NCBI RefSeq assembly: GCF_003331055.1
Contig: NZ_PUQD01000016.1
Location: 1 to 64,000 of the forward strand
DNA length: 64,000 nt
Direction: 5' to 3'
Source: Pseudomonas sp. AFG_SD02_1510_Pfu_092
GTDB taxonomy: Bacteria > Pseudomonadota > Gammaproteobacteria > Pseudomonadales > Pseudomonadaceae
In this document: one piece after another, positions 1-8,369 of the stretch
How positions within the stretch are numbered: the stretch's first letter is position 1
Layout: each line of letters begins with the position of its first letter
Notes under the pieces: generated by a model
Databases searched by the model: none
What the model was told of the DNA's origin: nothing
What the model saw: only the letters and a program-made list of their open reading frames with translations
Translations under genes and position numbers: made by a program

Positions 1-71
1 GGGTGAACCCGCTCCCACAGTGAGGCTTGCATGGCCGCTGTGGGAGCGGGCGCGCCCGCGAAGAGGCCGGC
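1..71. repeat. Inverted pair of Pseudomonas REP units
   Basis: Two facing copies of the REP palindrome are visible. One, cut by the window edge, ends in CCCGCTCCCACAG at 1-20; the other is CTGTGGGAGCGGG followed by CGCGCCCGCGAAGAGGCCGG at 39-71. The same sequence recurs at seven other places in this window, always between genes. Together the pair can fold into a large hairpin and may also end transcription coming from the unseen upstream gene. Positions 72-231 show no gene. Confidence 0.85.
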
Positions 72-231
72 ACAGGCCAGGTAACCCTGACGTCAATTTT
101 TTGTATTGCCGCTTTTGCCGCCTGGCAATTGCCGCTTTCGCCGCATCCGGCGGAAGGTCTTTGCCGCTTTTCTGGCATCACCCTGACAGCACCTGGCGTC
201 GCAACCCCGTATTTCCGGGCTTGCAGTGGGT

Positions 232-247
232 TGGCACAGCCCTTGCT
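232..247 (+). promoter_or_regulatory. Sigma-54 (RpoN) promoter of flgBCDE
   Basis: TGGCACAGCCCTTGCT matches the -24/-12 consensus TGGCACG-N4-TTGCW almost perfectly, with GG and GC separated by exactly 10 bases. It lies 49 bases before the flgB start. In Pseudomonas the flgBCDE operon is RpoN-dependent, with FleQ/FleR as enhancer-binding activators. Confidence 0.85.
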
Positions 248-295
248 ATAGCTTGGCCAACGATATTCCGGTCAACCTCCGAAGGTTTCCCCGAC

Positions 296-706
296 ATGAG
301 CATCAGCTTCGACAAGGCGCTTGGTATCCACGAAAAGGCTCTGGGCTTCCGCGCCCAGCGCGCCGAAGTGCTGGCCAACAACATCGCCAACGCCGACACG
401 CCCAACTACAAGGCGCGTGACATGGACTTCGCCTCGGTGCTCGCCGCTGAAAGCGACAAGCAGCAGAGCGGCGGCCGCTTCAGCCTCGACCGCACCAACA
501 GCCGCCACATCGAGGCCGATGGCCTGGCCATGGCCGACGATACCCTCAAGTACCGTACGCCAGCGCAGCCGTCGATCGACCAGAACACCGTGGATGCGCA
601 GATCGAGCAATCGAACTACACCGAAAACGCCGTCGGCTTCCAGGCCAGCTTCACCTTGCTCAACAGTAAATTCAAAGGGCTGGTTTCGGCCCTGCGGGGA
701 GAATGA
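296..706 (+). CDS. flgB: Flagellar basal-body rod protein FlgB
   Basis: Proximal rod component of the flagellar basal body, exported by the flagellar type III apparatus and assembled in the periplasm on the MS ring/FliE. The product is 136 residues, the usual size. It carries the N-terminal rod/hook signature LANNIANADTPNYKA at about residues 25-39 and the C-terminal heptad-like NYTENAVGFQASFTLLNSKF region that forms the coiled coil with other axial proteins. The reading frame stays open back to position 20, but the conserved start MSISFDKAL and the sigma-54 box at 232 show that ATG 296 is the true start. It is the first gene of flgBCDE and overlaps the region of the flgC start. Confidence 0.97.
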   Translation: MSISFDKALGIHEKALGFRAQRAEVLANNIANADTPNYKARDMDFASVLAAESDKQQSGGRFSLDRTNSRHIEADGLAMADDTLKYRTPAQPSIDQNTVDAQIEQSNYTENAVGFQASFTLLNSKFKGLVSALRGE

Positions 707-708
707 CC

Positions 709-1152
709 ATGTCCCTTTCCAGTGTCTTCAACATCGCCGGTAGCGGCATGAGTGCGCAGAACACGCGCCTGAACACCGTTGCTTCCAACATCGCCAACGC
801 CGAGACCGTGTCCTCGAGCATCGACCAGACCTACCGCGCCCGCCACCCGGTGTTCGCCACCACCTTCCAGAATGCCCAGGCCGGTAGCAGCCAGTCGCTG
901 TTCGAAGACCAGGGCGAGGCGGGGCAGGGCGTGCAGGTAAAAGGCATCGTCGAGGACCAGAGCAATCTGGAAGCCCGTTACGAGCCCAACCACCCGGCGG
1001 CGAACAAGGACGGCTACGTCTACTACCCGAACGTCAACGTGGTCGAGGAGATGGCTGACATGATCTCTGCCAGCCGTGCGTTCCAGACCAATGCCGAGCT
1101 GATGAACACGGCCAAGAGCATGATGCAGAAGGTCCTGACCCTCGGTCAGTGA
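709..1152 (+). CDS. flgC: Flagellar basal-body rod protein FlgC
   Basis: Proximal rod protein, 147 residues. The N-terminus has the axial-family signature NTVASNIANAETV (about residues 21-33) and the C-terminus the conserved VNVVEEMADMISASRAFQTN region. An ATG at 703 overlapping the flgB stop is also in frame (it would add two residues). I chose 709 because MSLSSVFNIAGSGM is the family start and the purine-rich GGGGAGAATGA just upstream suits it. It is translationally close-coupled to flgB and is followed 15 bases later by flgD. Confidence 0.96.
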   Translation: MSLSSVFNIAGSGMSAQNTRLNTVASNIANAETVSSSIDQTYRARHPVFATTFQNAQAGSSQSLFEDQGEAGQGVQVKGIVEDQSNLEARYEPNHPAANKDGYVYYPNVNVVEEMADMISASRAFQTNAELMNTAKSMMQKVLTLGQ

Positions 1153-1167
1153 TAAGGAAACCAGACC

Positions 1168-1872
1168 ATGGCAATCGATACTACCGGCGTGAACCTCAAT
1201 GAAGTGCTCACGGCTTCCGGTGTGGGTACCCCCACGAAAAAGGCCGTTGACACTGCATCCAAGACCGGCAACGACTCGCTCGGCAAGGATGCCTTCCTGC
1301 AGTTGCTGGTGACCCAGATGCAGCACCAGAACCCGCTGGACCCACAGGACAACGGTGAATTCGTTGCCCAGTTGGCGCAGTTCAGCAGCCTGGAAGGCAT
1401 TACCTCGCTGAACGAATCGGTCAACGCCATTACCGGCTCCATGGCCTCGTCCCAGGCCCTGCAGGCGTCGTCGCTGGTCGGCCGCTCGGTGGTGGTGCAG
1501 AACGACAAGGCGGTGGTCGACACCGCCGAAAGCTTCAACGCGCAGTTCGTGGTGCCGCAAGCCATCGGCGAAGCGAAGATCACCATCAAGGACAAGGACG
1601 GCAACACCGTCAAGACCATCGAACTGGGCGAACAGAAAGCCGGTTACGCCGATTTCATCTGGGACGGTACCAACAACAGCGGCGAGAAAGTCGACCCGGG
1701 TACCTACACCTTCACCGCCAGCACCACGGTGGATGGCAAGGCGGTGCAGATGAACACGCTGCTGCCAGCCAAGGTGACCAGCGTCAGCTTCAGCGCCGCC
1801 GGCGAAATGGTCCTCAACCTTGCCGGCGTTGGCAAAGTTTCCCTCTCCGACGTGCAAACCATCGGTATCTAA
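1168..1872 (+). CDS. flgD: Flagellar hook-capping protein FlgD
   Basis: Scaffold that caps the growing hook and allows FlgE subunits to polymerise; it is discarded on hook completion. The product is 234 residues. The conserved FlgD N-domain is clear: FLQLLVTQMQHQNPLDPQ (about residues 42-59), then EFVAQLAQFSSLEG. The C-terminal half holds the FlgD Ig-like/TTR segment with DFIWDGTNNSGEKVDPGTY. Start ATG 1168 follows GATAAGGA (AAGGA 1153-1157). Third gene of the flgBCDE operon. Confidence 0.97.
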   Translation: MAIDTTGVNLNEVLTASGVGTPTKKAVDTASKTGNDSLGKDAFLQLLVTQMQHQNPLDPQDNGEFVAQLAQFSSLEGITSLNESVNAITGSMASSQALQASSLVGRSVVVQNDKAVVDTAESFNAQFVVPQAIGEAKITIKDKDGNTVKTIELGEQKAGYADFIWDGTNNSGEKVDPGTYTFTASTTVDGKAVQMNTLLPAKVTSVSFSAAGEMVLNLAGVGKVSLSDVQTIGI

Positions 1873-1903
1873 GGCCCGCTAGTGCGGCAAAAGGAGCGAA
1901 TTC

Positions 1904-3259
1904 ATGTCTTTCAACATCGGCCTTAGCGGTCTGTACGCAGCAAACAAACAGCTGGATGTCACCGGCAACAACATCGCCAACGTCAACACCAACGGCTTCA
2001 AGTCGTCGCGTGCCGAGTTCGCCGATGTCTACGCCGGCTCCAACCGCCTGGGCGTCGGCAAGAACCAGGTGGGCAACGGTGTGCGTCTGGCGGCCGTTTC
2101 CCAGCAGTTCACCCAGGGCGACGTCAATACCACCGGCAACGTGCTGGACATGGGTATCCAGGGCCAGGGCTTCTTCGTGCTGTCGGATAACGGCTCGCGT
2201 GTCTACACCCGTGCCGGTGCGTTCCAGGCCAGCAAGGACAACTTCGTGGTCACCTCGGACGGCCTGCGCCTGCAGGGCTATGCCGCTGACTCGACCGGCA
2301 AGATCCAGAAAGGCGTGCTGACCGACCTGCAGATCGACACCTCGTCGCTGCAGCCCAAGGCCACTTCGCTGATCGACCAGGGCATCAACCTGAACTCTTC
2401 GGCGGCCGACATCCCGCTGGAAGTCGACGATGGCACTGGCGCGATGGTGCCGAACCTGCCGTTCGATCCGTCCGATCAGACGACCTACACCAAGTCGTTC
2501 CCGACCAAGGTGTACGACAGCCAGGGCAACGAGCACACCATGGAGCAGTTCTATCGCAAGACTGGCACCAATGAGTGGACCATGTACACCCTGGTGGACG
2601 GGCGCAACCCGTTCGACCCGGCATCCACCGTGCCGCTGAGCGGTACCATCAGCTTCAACAGCGATGGTTCGGTGAGCAGCATGACCGCCGATAACACCGG
2701 GCACCCGGCAGGCTCTTCGTTCACCGTCACCAACAACACCTTCACCATGACTGGCTGGGTGCCGGCGGTGGAAGACTCTGCCGGTAACTGGGGTTCGAAT
2801 GGCGCGGCCGGCAACGCCGATGGCATGCGCCTGGCGATGAACAGCACCACCTCCTACAACACCGAGACCGCGCGCATGTCGCAGTCCCAGGACGGTTACG
2901 CCACCGGTATCCTGTCGAGCCTGAGCATCGACTCGACCGGCGTGCTGTTCGCCAGCTTCAGCAACCAGCAGTCACGCGCCATCGGCCAGGTGGCACTGGC
3001 CAGCTTCGCCAACGAGCAGGGCCTGCAGCAGATCGGTGGTACCCGCTGGACGGAAACCTACTCCTCCGGCATTCCCGGCATCGATGAGCCGAAGACCGGC
3101 ACTCTGGGCAGTGTCGAGTCCAACGCGCTGGAAGGCTCGAACGTGAACCTGACGCAGGAGCTGGTGGAGCTGATCAAGGCGCAGAGCAACTACCAGGCGA
3201 ACGCCAAGACCATCTCGACCGAAAGCACCATCATGCAGACCGTCATCCAGATGACCTGA
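1904..3259 (+). CDS. flgE: Flagellar hook protein FlgE
   Basis: Structural subunit of the flagellar hook, the universal joint between rod and filament. The product is 451 residues, close to the usual size for Pseudomonas. The N-terminal D0 helix with TGNNIANVNTNGFKSSR (about residues 21-37) and the C-terminal D0 helix ending QELVELIKAQSNYQANAK mark the family; between them are the FlgE D1/D2 regions (for example GQGFFVLSDNGSRVYTRAGAF). The RBS AAGGAG at 1891-1896 supports ATG 1904. It is the last gene of the operon, closed by the terminator at 3283. Confidence 0.98.
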   Translation: MSFNIGLSGLYAANKQLDVTGNNIANVNTNGFKSSRAEFADVYAGSNRLGVGKNQVGNGVRLAAVSQQFTQGDVNTTGNVLDMGIQGQGFFVLSDNGSRVYTRAGAFQASKDNFVVTSDGLRLQGYAADSTGKIQKGVLTDLQIDTSSLQPKATSLIDQGINLNSSAADIPLEVDDGTGAMVPNLPFDPSDQTTYTKSFPTKVYDSQGNEHTMEQFYRKTGTNEWTMYTLVDGRNPFDPASTVPLSGTISFNSDGSVSSMTADNTGHPAGSSFTVTNNTFTMTGWVPAVEDSAGNWGSNGAAGNADGMRLAMNSTTSYNTETARMSQSQDGYATGILSSLSIDSTGVLFASFSNQQSRAIGQVALASFANEQGLQQIGGTRWTETYSSGIPGIDEPKTGTLGSVESNALEGSNVNLTQELVELIKAQSNYQANAKTISTESTIMQTVIQMT

Positions 3260-3282
3260 TGCGCGCTGACTGAGCGTGTGTG

Positions 3283-3319
3283 GACGAACCCCTTTGTCGT
3301 GAAGGGGTTCGTCGTTTTT
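3283..3319 (+). terminator. Rho-independent terminator after flgE
   Basis: A perfect 12-bp stem (GACGAACCCCTT 3283-3294 with AAGGGGTTCGTC 3302-3313), 7-base loop, then a G and five T residues. It ends the flgBCDE transcript 23 bases after the flgE stop and lies just upstream of the small gene at 3332. Confidence 0.92.
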
Positions 3320-3331
3320 GCCGGAGTGCAC

Positions 3332-3517
3332 ATGAAAAGGCTGCTTGTCACGTTGATCGCGGCGTTGTGCCTGTACCAGGCCCAGGCCGGTACCGCGCCC
3401 TGGTGGCGCTGGGAAAGCCAGGTGGATGGGCGGCTGGTCTGTTCGCAGTGGCCGCCGGGGGAGGGCTGGAAGAAATTTGCCGGGCCCTACAGCAATGGTG
3501 CTTGTCGTGAGCCTTGA
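3332..3517 (+). CDS. Small predicted secreted protein, unknown function
   Basis: A 61-residue product that I do not recognise. It starts MKRLLVTLIAALCLYQAQAG, a textbook signal peptide: two basic residues, a hydrophobic core and an AQA cleavage motif near residue 18. The mature part would be about 43 residues, Trp- and Gly-rich (PWWRWESQVDGRLVCSQWPP) with two Cys that could form a disulphide in the periplasm. The frame is open further upstream to 3278, but that extension would read through the flgE terminator, so ATG 3332 is preferred (GGAG at 3322-3325 gives a fair RBS). It sits between flgE and flgF in the same direction, separated from both by terminators. The coding status is likely but not certain. 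Confidence 0.7.
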   Translation: MKRLLVTLIAALCLYQAQAGTAPWWRWESQVDGRLVCSQWPPGEGWKKFAGPYSNGACREP

Positions 3518-3528
3518 TTAGGCCTGTA

Positions 3529-3563
3529 CCGGCCCTTTCGCGGGTGAACCCGCGAAGAGGCCG
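3529..3563. repeat. REP-like palindrome (short form)
   Basis: TTCGCGGGTGAACCCGCGAA at 3537-3556 is a perfect palindrome, flanked by CCGGCCC and GAGGCCGG that extend the pairing. It carries the REP head but lacks the GCTCCCACAGG tail present in the other copies, so it is a variant or degenerate unit. Confidence 0.7.
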
Positions 3564-3633
3564 GCCCAGGTTTGCCGCCATCGGCAAGCAGGCGCCGGAT
3601 AACCGGCGTTCACCACCCCCGGCGGCCCCCTCG

Positions 3634-3657
3634 AAAGCCCGTATTCACGGGCTTTTT
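3634..3657 (+). terminator. Hairpin terminator upstream of flgF
   Basis: AAAGCCCGT (3634-3642) pairs with ACGGGCTTT (3647-3655) across a 4-base loop and runs into a T5 tract. It stops transcripts from the small upstream gene just before the flgF sigma-54 promoter, insulating the flgF operon. Confidence 0.85.
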
Positions 3658-3673
3658 CACGATTTCGGAAAGT

Positions 3674-3689
3674 TGGTTCGGAACTTGCT
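3674..3689 (+). promoter_or_regulatory. Sigma-54 promoter of flgFGHIJKL
   Basis: TGGTTCGGAACTTGCT has GG and GC ten bases apart and a perfect TTGCT at -12; the -24 half matches TGGCACG at 5 of 7 positions. It lies 60 bases before the flgF start. RpoN/FleR control of flgF onward is established in Pseudomonas. Confidence 0.75.
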
Positions 3690-3748
3690 TTAGAGCCAGT
3701 ACAGCAACGGCGAGCGGCAAACGATCGCCAGTGCAGCGGAGGATGACT

Positions 3749-4489
3749 GTGGACAAGATGCTTTACGTGGCCATGACCGGCGCCAGCCAGAACGCGCTGG
3801 CGCAGAAGGCCCACGCCAACAACCTGGCGAACATTTCCACCAACGGTTTTCAGCGTGACCTGGAACAGGCGCGTTCGATGCCGGTGTTCGGCGACAGCTT
3901 TCCGGCGCGTGCCTTCGCCATGACCGAACGCCCGGCCACCGACTTCAGCGAAGGCCCGATGGTGGAAACCGGGCGCGACCTGGATGTGACGGTGACCGGC
4001 AAGGGCTTCATCGCCGTGCAGGCCCCCGATGGCAGCGAAGCCTATGTTCGCACCGGCAGCCTGAACATCGACGCCCTTGGCGTGCTGCGTGCCGGCAACG
4101 GCATGCCGGTGATGGGTAACGGTGGCCCGATCGCGATCCCGCCCGAGCAAAAAGTGGAAGTCGGTGCCGACGGCACCATCAGCATCCGCTCCATGGGCGA
4201 AGACCCGCGGGTCATGGCCGAGGTCGACCGCATCAAGCTGGTCAACCCCGATACCAAAGGCCTGACCAAGGGCCTGGATGGCCTGATCCATACCCGCGAT
4301 GGCCAGCCGGCCGACGCCGACGTCAATGTGCGGGTGGTGTCGGGCTTTCTGGAAGGCAGCAATGTCAATGCCGTGGAAGAAATGACCTCGGTGCTGGCGC
4401 TGTCCCGTCAATTCGAACTGCACGTCAAGATGATGAACGCGGCCAAGGAAGGCGACGAAGCCATGGCGCGTGTTTTGCAAATCGGCTAA
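3749..4489 (+). CDS. flgF: Flagellar basal-body rod protein FlgF
   Basis: Distal-side proximal-rod component, exported through the flagellar export gate. 246 residues, normal length. The signature AHANNLANISTNGFQRDLEQA follows residue 20 and the C-terminal FLEGSNVNAVEEMTSVLALSRQFE is typical of FlgF/FlgG. The best start is GTG 3749 (giving MDKMLYVAMTGASQN), placed 6 bases after GGAGG at 3738-3742; ATG 3743 overlaps the RBS and the frame upstream of it crosses the promoter. First gene of the flgFGHIJKL operon. Confidence 0.96.
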   Translation: MDKMLYVAMTGASQNALAQKAHANNLANISTNGFQRDLEQARSMPVFGDSFPARAFAMTERPATDFSEGPMVETGRDLDVTVTGKGFIAVQAPDGSEAYVRTGSLNIDALGVLRAGNGMPVMGNGGPIAIPPEQKVEVGADGTISIRSMGEDPRVMAEVDRIKLVNPDTKGLTKGLDGLIHTRDGQPADADVNVRVVSGFLEGSNVNAVEEMTSVLALSRQFELHVKMMNAAKEGDEAMARVLQIG

Positions 4490-4536
4490 TCACTTTTGAA
4501 CGGGTGCCGTAAAACAGGCGCACGAGGAGAACTTAC

Positions 4537-5322
4537 ATGCTTCCGGCTCTTTGGGTCGCTAAAACCGGCCTGTCCGCTCAGGACACCAACCTGACGGTCA
4601 TCTCCAACAACCTGGCCAACGTCTCGACCACCGGCTTCAAGCGTGATCGCGCCGAATTCCAGGACCTGCTGTACCAGATCAAGCGCCAGCCAGGCGCGCA
4701 GTCCACCCAGGACAGCGAGCTGCCGTCCGGCCTGCAGGTCGGTACCGGTGTGCGCATCGTCGGCACCCAGAAGAACTTCCAGACCGGCAGCCTGCAGACC
4801 ACGGAAAACCCGCTGGACATGGCGGTCAACGGCCGTGGCTTCTTCCAGGTGCTGCAACCGGACGGCACCGTGTCGTACACCCGTGACGGCACCTTCCACC
4901 TGAACTCCGATGGCCAGATCGTCACGGCCAACGGCTTTGCCCTGGAGCCTGCCATCGTCGTGCCGAACGATGCCCAGACCTTCACCGTCGGCCAGGATGG
5001 CACCGTCTCGATCACCACCGCCGGCAACCCGGCAGCGCAGGTGATCGGCAACATCCAGACCGCCGACTTCATCAACCCGGCCGGCCTGCAGGCGATCGGC
5101 GACAACCTGTTCCTCGAAACCGCCGCCAGTGGCGCGCCGCAAGTCGGCACCCCGGGCCTGAACGGTTTCGGCACCACCCTGCAGCAGACCCTGGAAAACT
5201 CCAACGTCAGCACCGTGGAAGAGCTGGTGAACATGATCACCACCCAGCGTGCCTACGAAATGAACTCCAAGGTCATTTCCACCGCCGACCAGATGCTGTC
5301 GTTCGTTACCCAGCAGCTCTAA
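4537..5322 (+). CDS. flgG: Flagellar distal rod protein FlgG
   Basis: Builds the distal rod that passes through the P and L rings. 261 residues, the usual size. It starts MLPALWVAKTGLSAQDTNLT with the rod signature ISNNLANVSTTGFKRDRAEF (about residues 22-41), and includes the FlgG-specific YQIKRQPGAQS stretch. The C-terminus carries the NVSTVEELVNMITTQRAYEMN helix. A strong RBS (GAGGAG at 4524-4529) precedes ATG 4537. It lies 47 bases after flgF in the same operon. Confidence 0.98.
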   Translation: MLPALWVAKTGLSAQDTNLTVISNNLANVSTTGFKRDRAEFQDLLYQIKRQPGAQSTQDSELPSGLQVGTGVRIVGTQKNFQTGSLQTTENPLDMAVNGRGFFQVLQPDGTVSYTRDGTFHLNSDGQIVTANGFALEPAIVVPNDAQTFTVGQDGTVSITTAGNPAAQVIGNIQTADFINPAGLQAIGDNLFLETAASGAPQVGTPGLNGFGTTLQQTLENSNVSTVEELVNMITTQRAYEMNSKVISTADQMLSFVTQQL

Positions 5323-5373
5323 GGCCGATAGCACCCAGCCCAGTCACTCCGTTGCACCCGTGAGGTAAGCGTC

Positions 5374-6069
5374 ATGAATCGTCTGTTGTCCGTTTTCGCC
5401 CTGGGGGGGGCGGTGTTGCTGGCAGGTTGCGTCGCGCCGACGCCCAAGCCCAACGACCCGTACTACGCGCCGGTACTGCCGCGCACCCCGTTGCCGGCAG
5501 CGGCCAACAACGGTTCGATCTACCAGGCCGGTTTCGAGCAGAACCTGTACAGCGACCGCAAGGCGTTCCGGGTGGGTGACATCATCACCATCACCCTCAA
5601 CGAGCGCACGTCGGCGAGCAAGAACGCCGGTTCGCAGATCCAGAAGAACAGCAACGCCAACATCGGCCTGACCTCGTTGTTCGGCACCACGCCGAACACC
5701 AACAACCCGTTCGGCGGCGGTGACCTGTCGCTGGAGGCCGGCTACAGCGGCGAGCGCGCCACCAAGGGCGACAGCAAGGCCACCCAGGGCAACACCCTGA
5801 CCGGTTCGATCACCGTGACCGTGGCCGAAGTGCTGCCCAACGGCATCATCGCCGTGCGCGGCGAGAAGTGGCTGACCCTGAACACCGGCGAAGAGCTGGT
5901 GCGCATTGCCGGCATGATCCGCGCCGACGACATCGCCACCGACAACACCGTGCCGTCCACCCGTGTGGCCGACGCGCGCATCACCTATTCCGGTACCGGC
6001 TCGTTCGCCGATGCCAGCCAGCCCGGGTGGCTGGACCGCTTCTTCATCAGCCCGCTTTGGCCTTTCTGA
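5374..6069 (+). CDS. flgH: Flagellar L-ring lipoprotein FlgH
   Basis: Outer-membrane L-ring subunit, the bushing through which the rod turns. 231 residues. A lipoprotein signal peptide is evident: [19 protein letters not shown], with lipobox LAGC giving Cys19 as the acylated residue. Family regions include [22 protein letters not shown] and the C-terminal ending [11 protein letters not shown]. An unbroken run of eight G residues (5403-5410) falls inside the signal peptide codons, a possible slippage site (see findings). The intergenic stretch after flgG has a GTGAGGTAAG RBS. Confidence 0.97.
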   Translation: MNRLLSVFALGGAVLLAGCVAPTPKPNDPYYAPVLPRTPLPAAANNGSIYQAGFEQNLYSDRKAFRVGDIITITLNERTSASKNAGSQIQKNSNANIGLTSLFGTTPNTNNPFGGGDLSLEAGYSGERATKGDSKATQGNTLTGSITVTVAEVLPNGIIAVRGEKWLTLNTGEELVRIAGMIRADDIATDNTVPSTRVADARITYSGTGSFADASQPGWLDRFFISPLWPF

Positions 6070-6081
6070 GTACGGATGACC

Positions 6082-7191
6082 ATGTTCAACGTGAGGCAGC
6101 TGATTGCCGCAACCCTGCTCCTGTCCTGTGCCTTCGGCGCCCAGGCCGAGCGCCTGAAGGACATCGCCAGCATTTCTGGCGTGCGTTCCAACCAGCTGAT
6201 CGGCTACGGCCTGGTGGTCGGCCTCAACGGCACGGGTGACCAGACCACGCAGACGCCGTTCACCCTGCAGACCTTCAACAACATGCTGTCGCAGTTCGGC
6301 ATCAAGGTGCCGGCCGGCTCCGGTAACGTGCAGCTGAAGAACGTCGCGGCGGTGTCGGTGCATGCCGACCTGCCGGCTTTCGCCAAGCCGGGGCAGGTGG
6401 TGGACATTACCGTGTCGTCGATCGGTAACTCCAAGAGCCTGCGCGGCGGCAGCCTGTTGATGACCCCGCTCAAAGGTATCGACGGCAACGTCTATGCCGT
6501 GGCCCAGGGCAACCTGGTGGTGGGCGGTTTCGACGCCGAGGGCCGTGACGGCTCGAAGATCACCGTCAACGTTCCGTCGGCCGGTCGCATCCCCGGCGGT
6601 GCCAGCGTCGAGCGTGCGGTGCCGAGCGGCTTCAACCAGGGCAACAGCCTGACCCTCAACCTCAACCGCCCCGACTTCACCACCGCCAAGCGCATCGTCG
6701 ACAAGGTCAACGACCTGCTCGGCCCGGGCGTGGCCCAGGCCGTGGATGGCGGCTCGGTGCGGGTCACTGCGCCGATGGACCCGAGCCAGCGCGTGGACTA
6801 CCTGTCGATCCTCGAAAACCTCGAAATCGACCCGGGCCAGGCGGTGGCCAAGGTCATCATCAATTCGCGTACCGGCACCATCGTCATTGGCCAGAACGTC
6901 AAGGTGTCGCCGGCGGCGGTGACCCACGGCAGCCTGACCGTGACCATCACCGAAGACCCGATCGTCAGCCAGCCGGGGCCGTTCTCCAATGGCGAAACCG
7001 CCGTGGTCCCGCGTTCGCGGGTGAACGCCGAGCAGGAAGCCAAGCCGATGTTCAAGTTCGGCCCGGGCACCACGCTGGATGAGATCGTTCGCGCGGTCAA
7101 CCAGGTGGGCGCAGCGCCCAGCGACCTGATGGCCATCCTCGAAGCCCTGAAACAGGCCGGCGCCTTGCAGGCCGACCTGATCGTGATCTGA
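6082..7191 (+). CDS. flgI: Flagellar P-ring protein FlgI
   Basis: Periplasmic P-ring subunit that surrounds the rod in the peptidoglycan layer. 369 residues. The Sec signal peptide [22 protein letters not shown] is followed by the mature start [21 protein letters not shown], the best-conserved segment of the family. The C-terminus ends [14 protein letters not shown] as usual. ATG 6076 is also in frame two codons upstream; I prefer 6082 because it gives a standard signal peptide. It lies 12 bases after flgH. Confidence 0.97.
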   Translation: MFNVRQLIAATLLLSCAFGAQAERLKDIASISGVRSNQLIGYGLVVGLNGTGDQTTQTPFTLQTFNNMLSQFGIKVPAGSGNVQLKNVAAVSVHADLPAFAKPGQVVDITVSSIGNSKSLRGGSLLMTPLKGIDGNVYAVAQGNLVVGGFDAEGRDGSKITVNVPSAGRIPGGASVERAVPSGFNQGNSLTLNLNRPDFTTAKRIVDKVNDLLGPGVAQAVDGGSVRVTAPMDPSQRVDYLSILENLEIDPGQAVAKVIINSRTGTIVIGQNVKVSPAAVTHGSLTVTITEDPIVSQPGPFSNGETAVVPRSRVNAEQEAKPMFKFGPGTTLDEIVRAVNQVGAAPSDLMAILEALKQAGALQADLIVI

Positions 7192-7202
7192 GGACGGCGC
7201 GC

Positions 7203-8357
7203 ATGAACAGCAAGAGCCTGGTTTCCGGCAGCGCCGACAGCGGTGCCTACACCGACCTCAACCGCCTGAGCTCGCTCAAGCACGGCGACCGCGACAGCGA
7301 CGCCAATGTGCGCAAGGTGGCCCAGGAATTCGAATCGCTGTTCATCAGCGAAATGCTCAAGGCCTCGCGCAAGGCCAGCGATGTGCTGGCCGCCGACAAC
7401 CCGATGAACACCGAAACGGTGAAGCAGTACCGCGACATGTACGACCAGCAGCTGGCCGTGAGCATGTCCCGCGAGGGCGGGGGTATCGGCCTGCAGGACG
7501 TGCTGGTGCGCCAGCTGTCGAAGAACAAGAGCGCGCCGGCCAACACCAGCCCGTTCCCGCGTATCGAGGGCAATGCCCCGACCCTGTGGGGCAACAAGGT
7601 GGCCGAGCCGCTGCACGCCAGCCAGGCAAATGCCACCCGCAACGACGTCGCCGCGCTCAACTCGCGGCGCCTGGCGCTGCCGAGCAAGCTCACTGATCGC
7701 CTGCTGGCCGGCATCGTGCCAGCGGCGGCCAGCAGCGACAGCGCTGCCGTGCCTGCCCGTGACGGCCAGGCGGTGGCCAAGACCTTTGCCGTGCCGGACA
7801 ACGGCCTGCGCATCCTCGGGCGCGCCGTGGCGCAGCCGCCGCTGGCGCCGAAAAAGGCCTTCGCCGGCAGTGAAGAATTCGTCGCCACCATGCTGCCGAT
7901 GGCCGAGCAGGCGGCCAAGCGCATCGGTATCGACCCACGCTACCTGGTGGCCCAGGCGGCGCTGGAAACCGGCTGGGGCAAGTCGGTCATGCGCAACAGC
8001 GACGGCAGCAGCAGCCACAACCTGTTCGGCATCAAGGCCAGCGGCAACTGGCAAGGCGATTCGGCGCGGGCGATCACCAGCGAATTCCGCGACGGCCAGT
8101 TCGTCAAGGAGACGGCGGCGTTCCGTTCCTACGAGTCCTACCAGGACAGCTTCCACGACCTGGTCAGCCTGTTACAGAACAATTCGCGCTATCAAGATGC
8201 GCTGAAGGCCGCCGATAAACCAGAACAGTTCGTGCAAGAGTTGCAAAAGGCCGGGTATGCCACCGACCCGAGTTACGCCAGCAAGATCTCGCAGATCGCA
8301 AGACAGATGAAGTCGTCCGAGCACTACGCGATGCTCGGTACCGCAACGAAAATTTAA
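7203..8357 (+). CDS. flgJ: Flagellar rod-assembly protein / peptidoglycan hydrolase FlgJ
   Basis: Bifunctional FlgJ of 384 residues. The N-terminal half (about 35-110; VAQEFESLFISEMLKASRKAS) is the rod-cap scaffolding domain, and the C-terminal half (about 220-380) is a glucosaminidase that opens the peptidoglycan for the rod. The catalytic-domain motif YLVAQAALETGWGKSV carries the expected Glu, followed by SHNLFGIKASGNW. The linker (about 110-215) is Ala/Pro-rich and variable. RBS GAGGA stands just before ATG 7203. Works in the periplasm after export. Confidence 0.97.
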   Translation: MNSKSLVSGSADSGAYTDLNRLSSLKHGDRDSDANVRKVAQEFESLFISEMLKASRKASDVLAADNPMNTETVKQYRDMYDQQLAVSMSREGGGIGLQDVLVRQLSKNKSAPANTSPFPRIEGNAPTLWGNKVAEPLHASQANATRNDVAALNSRRLALPSKLTDRLLAGIVPAAASSDSAAVPARDGQAVAKTFAVPDNGLRILGRAVAQPPLAPKKAFAGSEEFVATMLPMAEQAAKRIGIDPRYLVAQAALETGWGKSVMRNSDGSSSHNLFGIKASGNWQGDSARAITSEFRDGQFVKETAAFRSYESYQDSFHDLVSLLQNNSRYQDALKAADKPEQFVQELQKAGYATDPSYASKISQIARQMKSSEHYAMLGTATKI

Positions 8358-8369
8358 GGGCATGGAACC

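Noticed and set aside
20..295. N-terminal extension of FlgB
   Set aside because: It would cross a REP unit and the sigma-54 promoter, and FlgB proteins start at MSISFDKAL.
3278..3331. Upstream start (MWTNPFVVKGF) for the small secreted protein
   Set aside because: These codons coincide with the flgE terminator stem and would hide the signal peptide.
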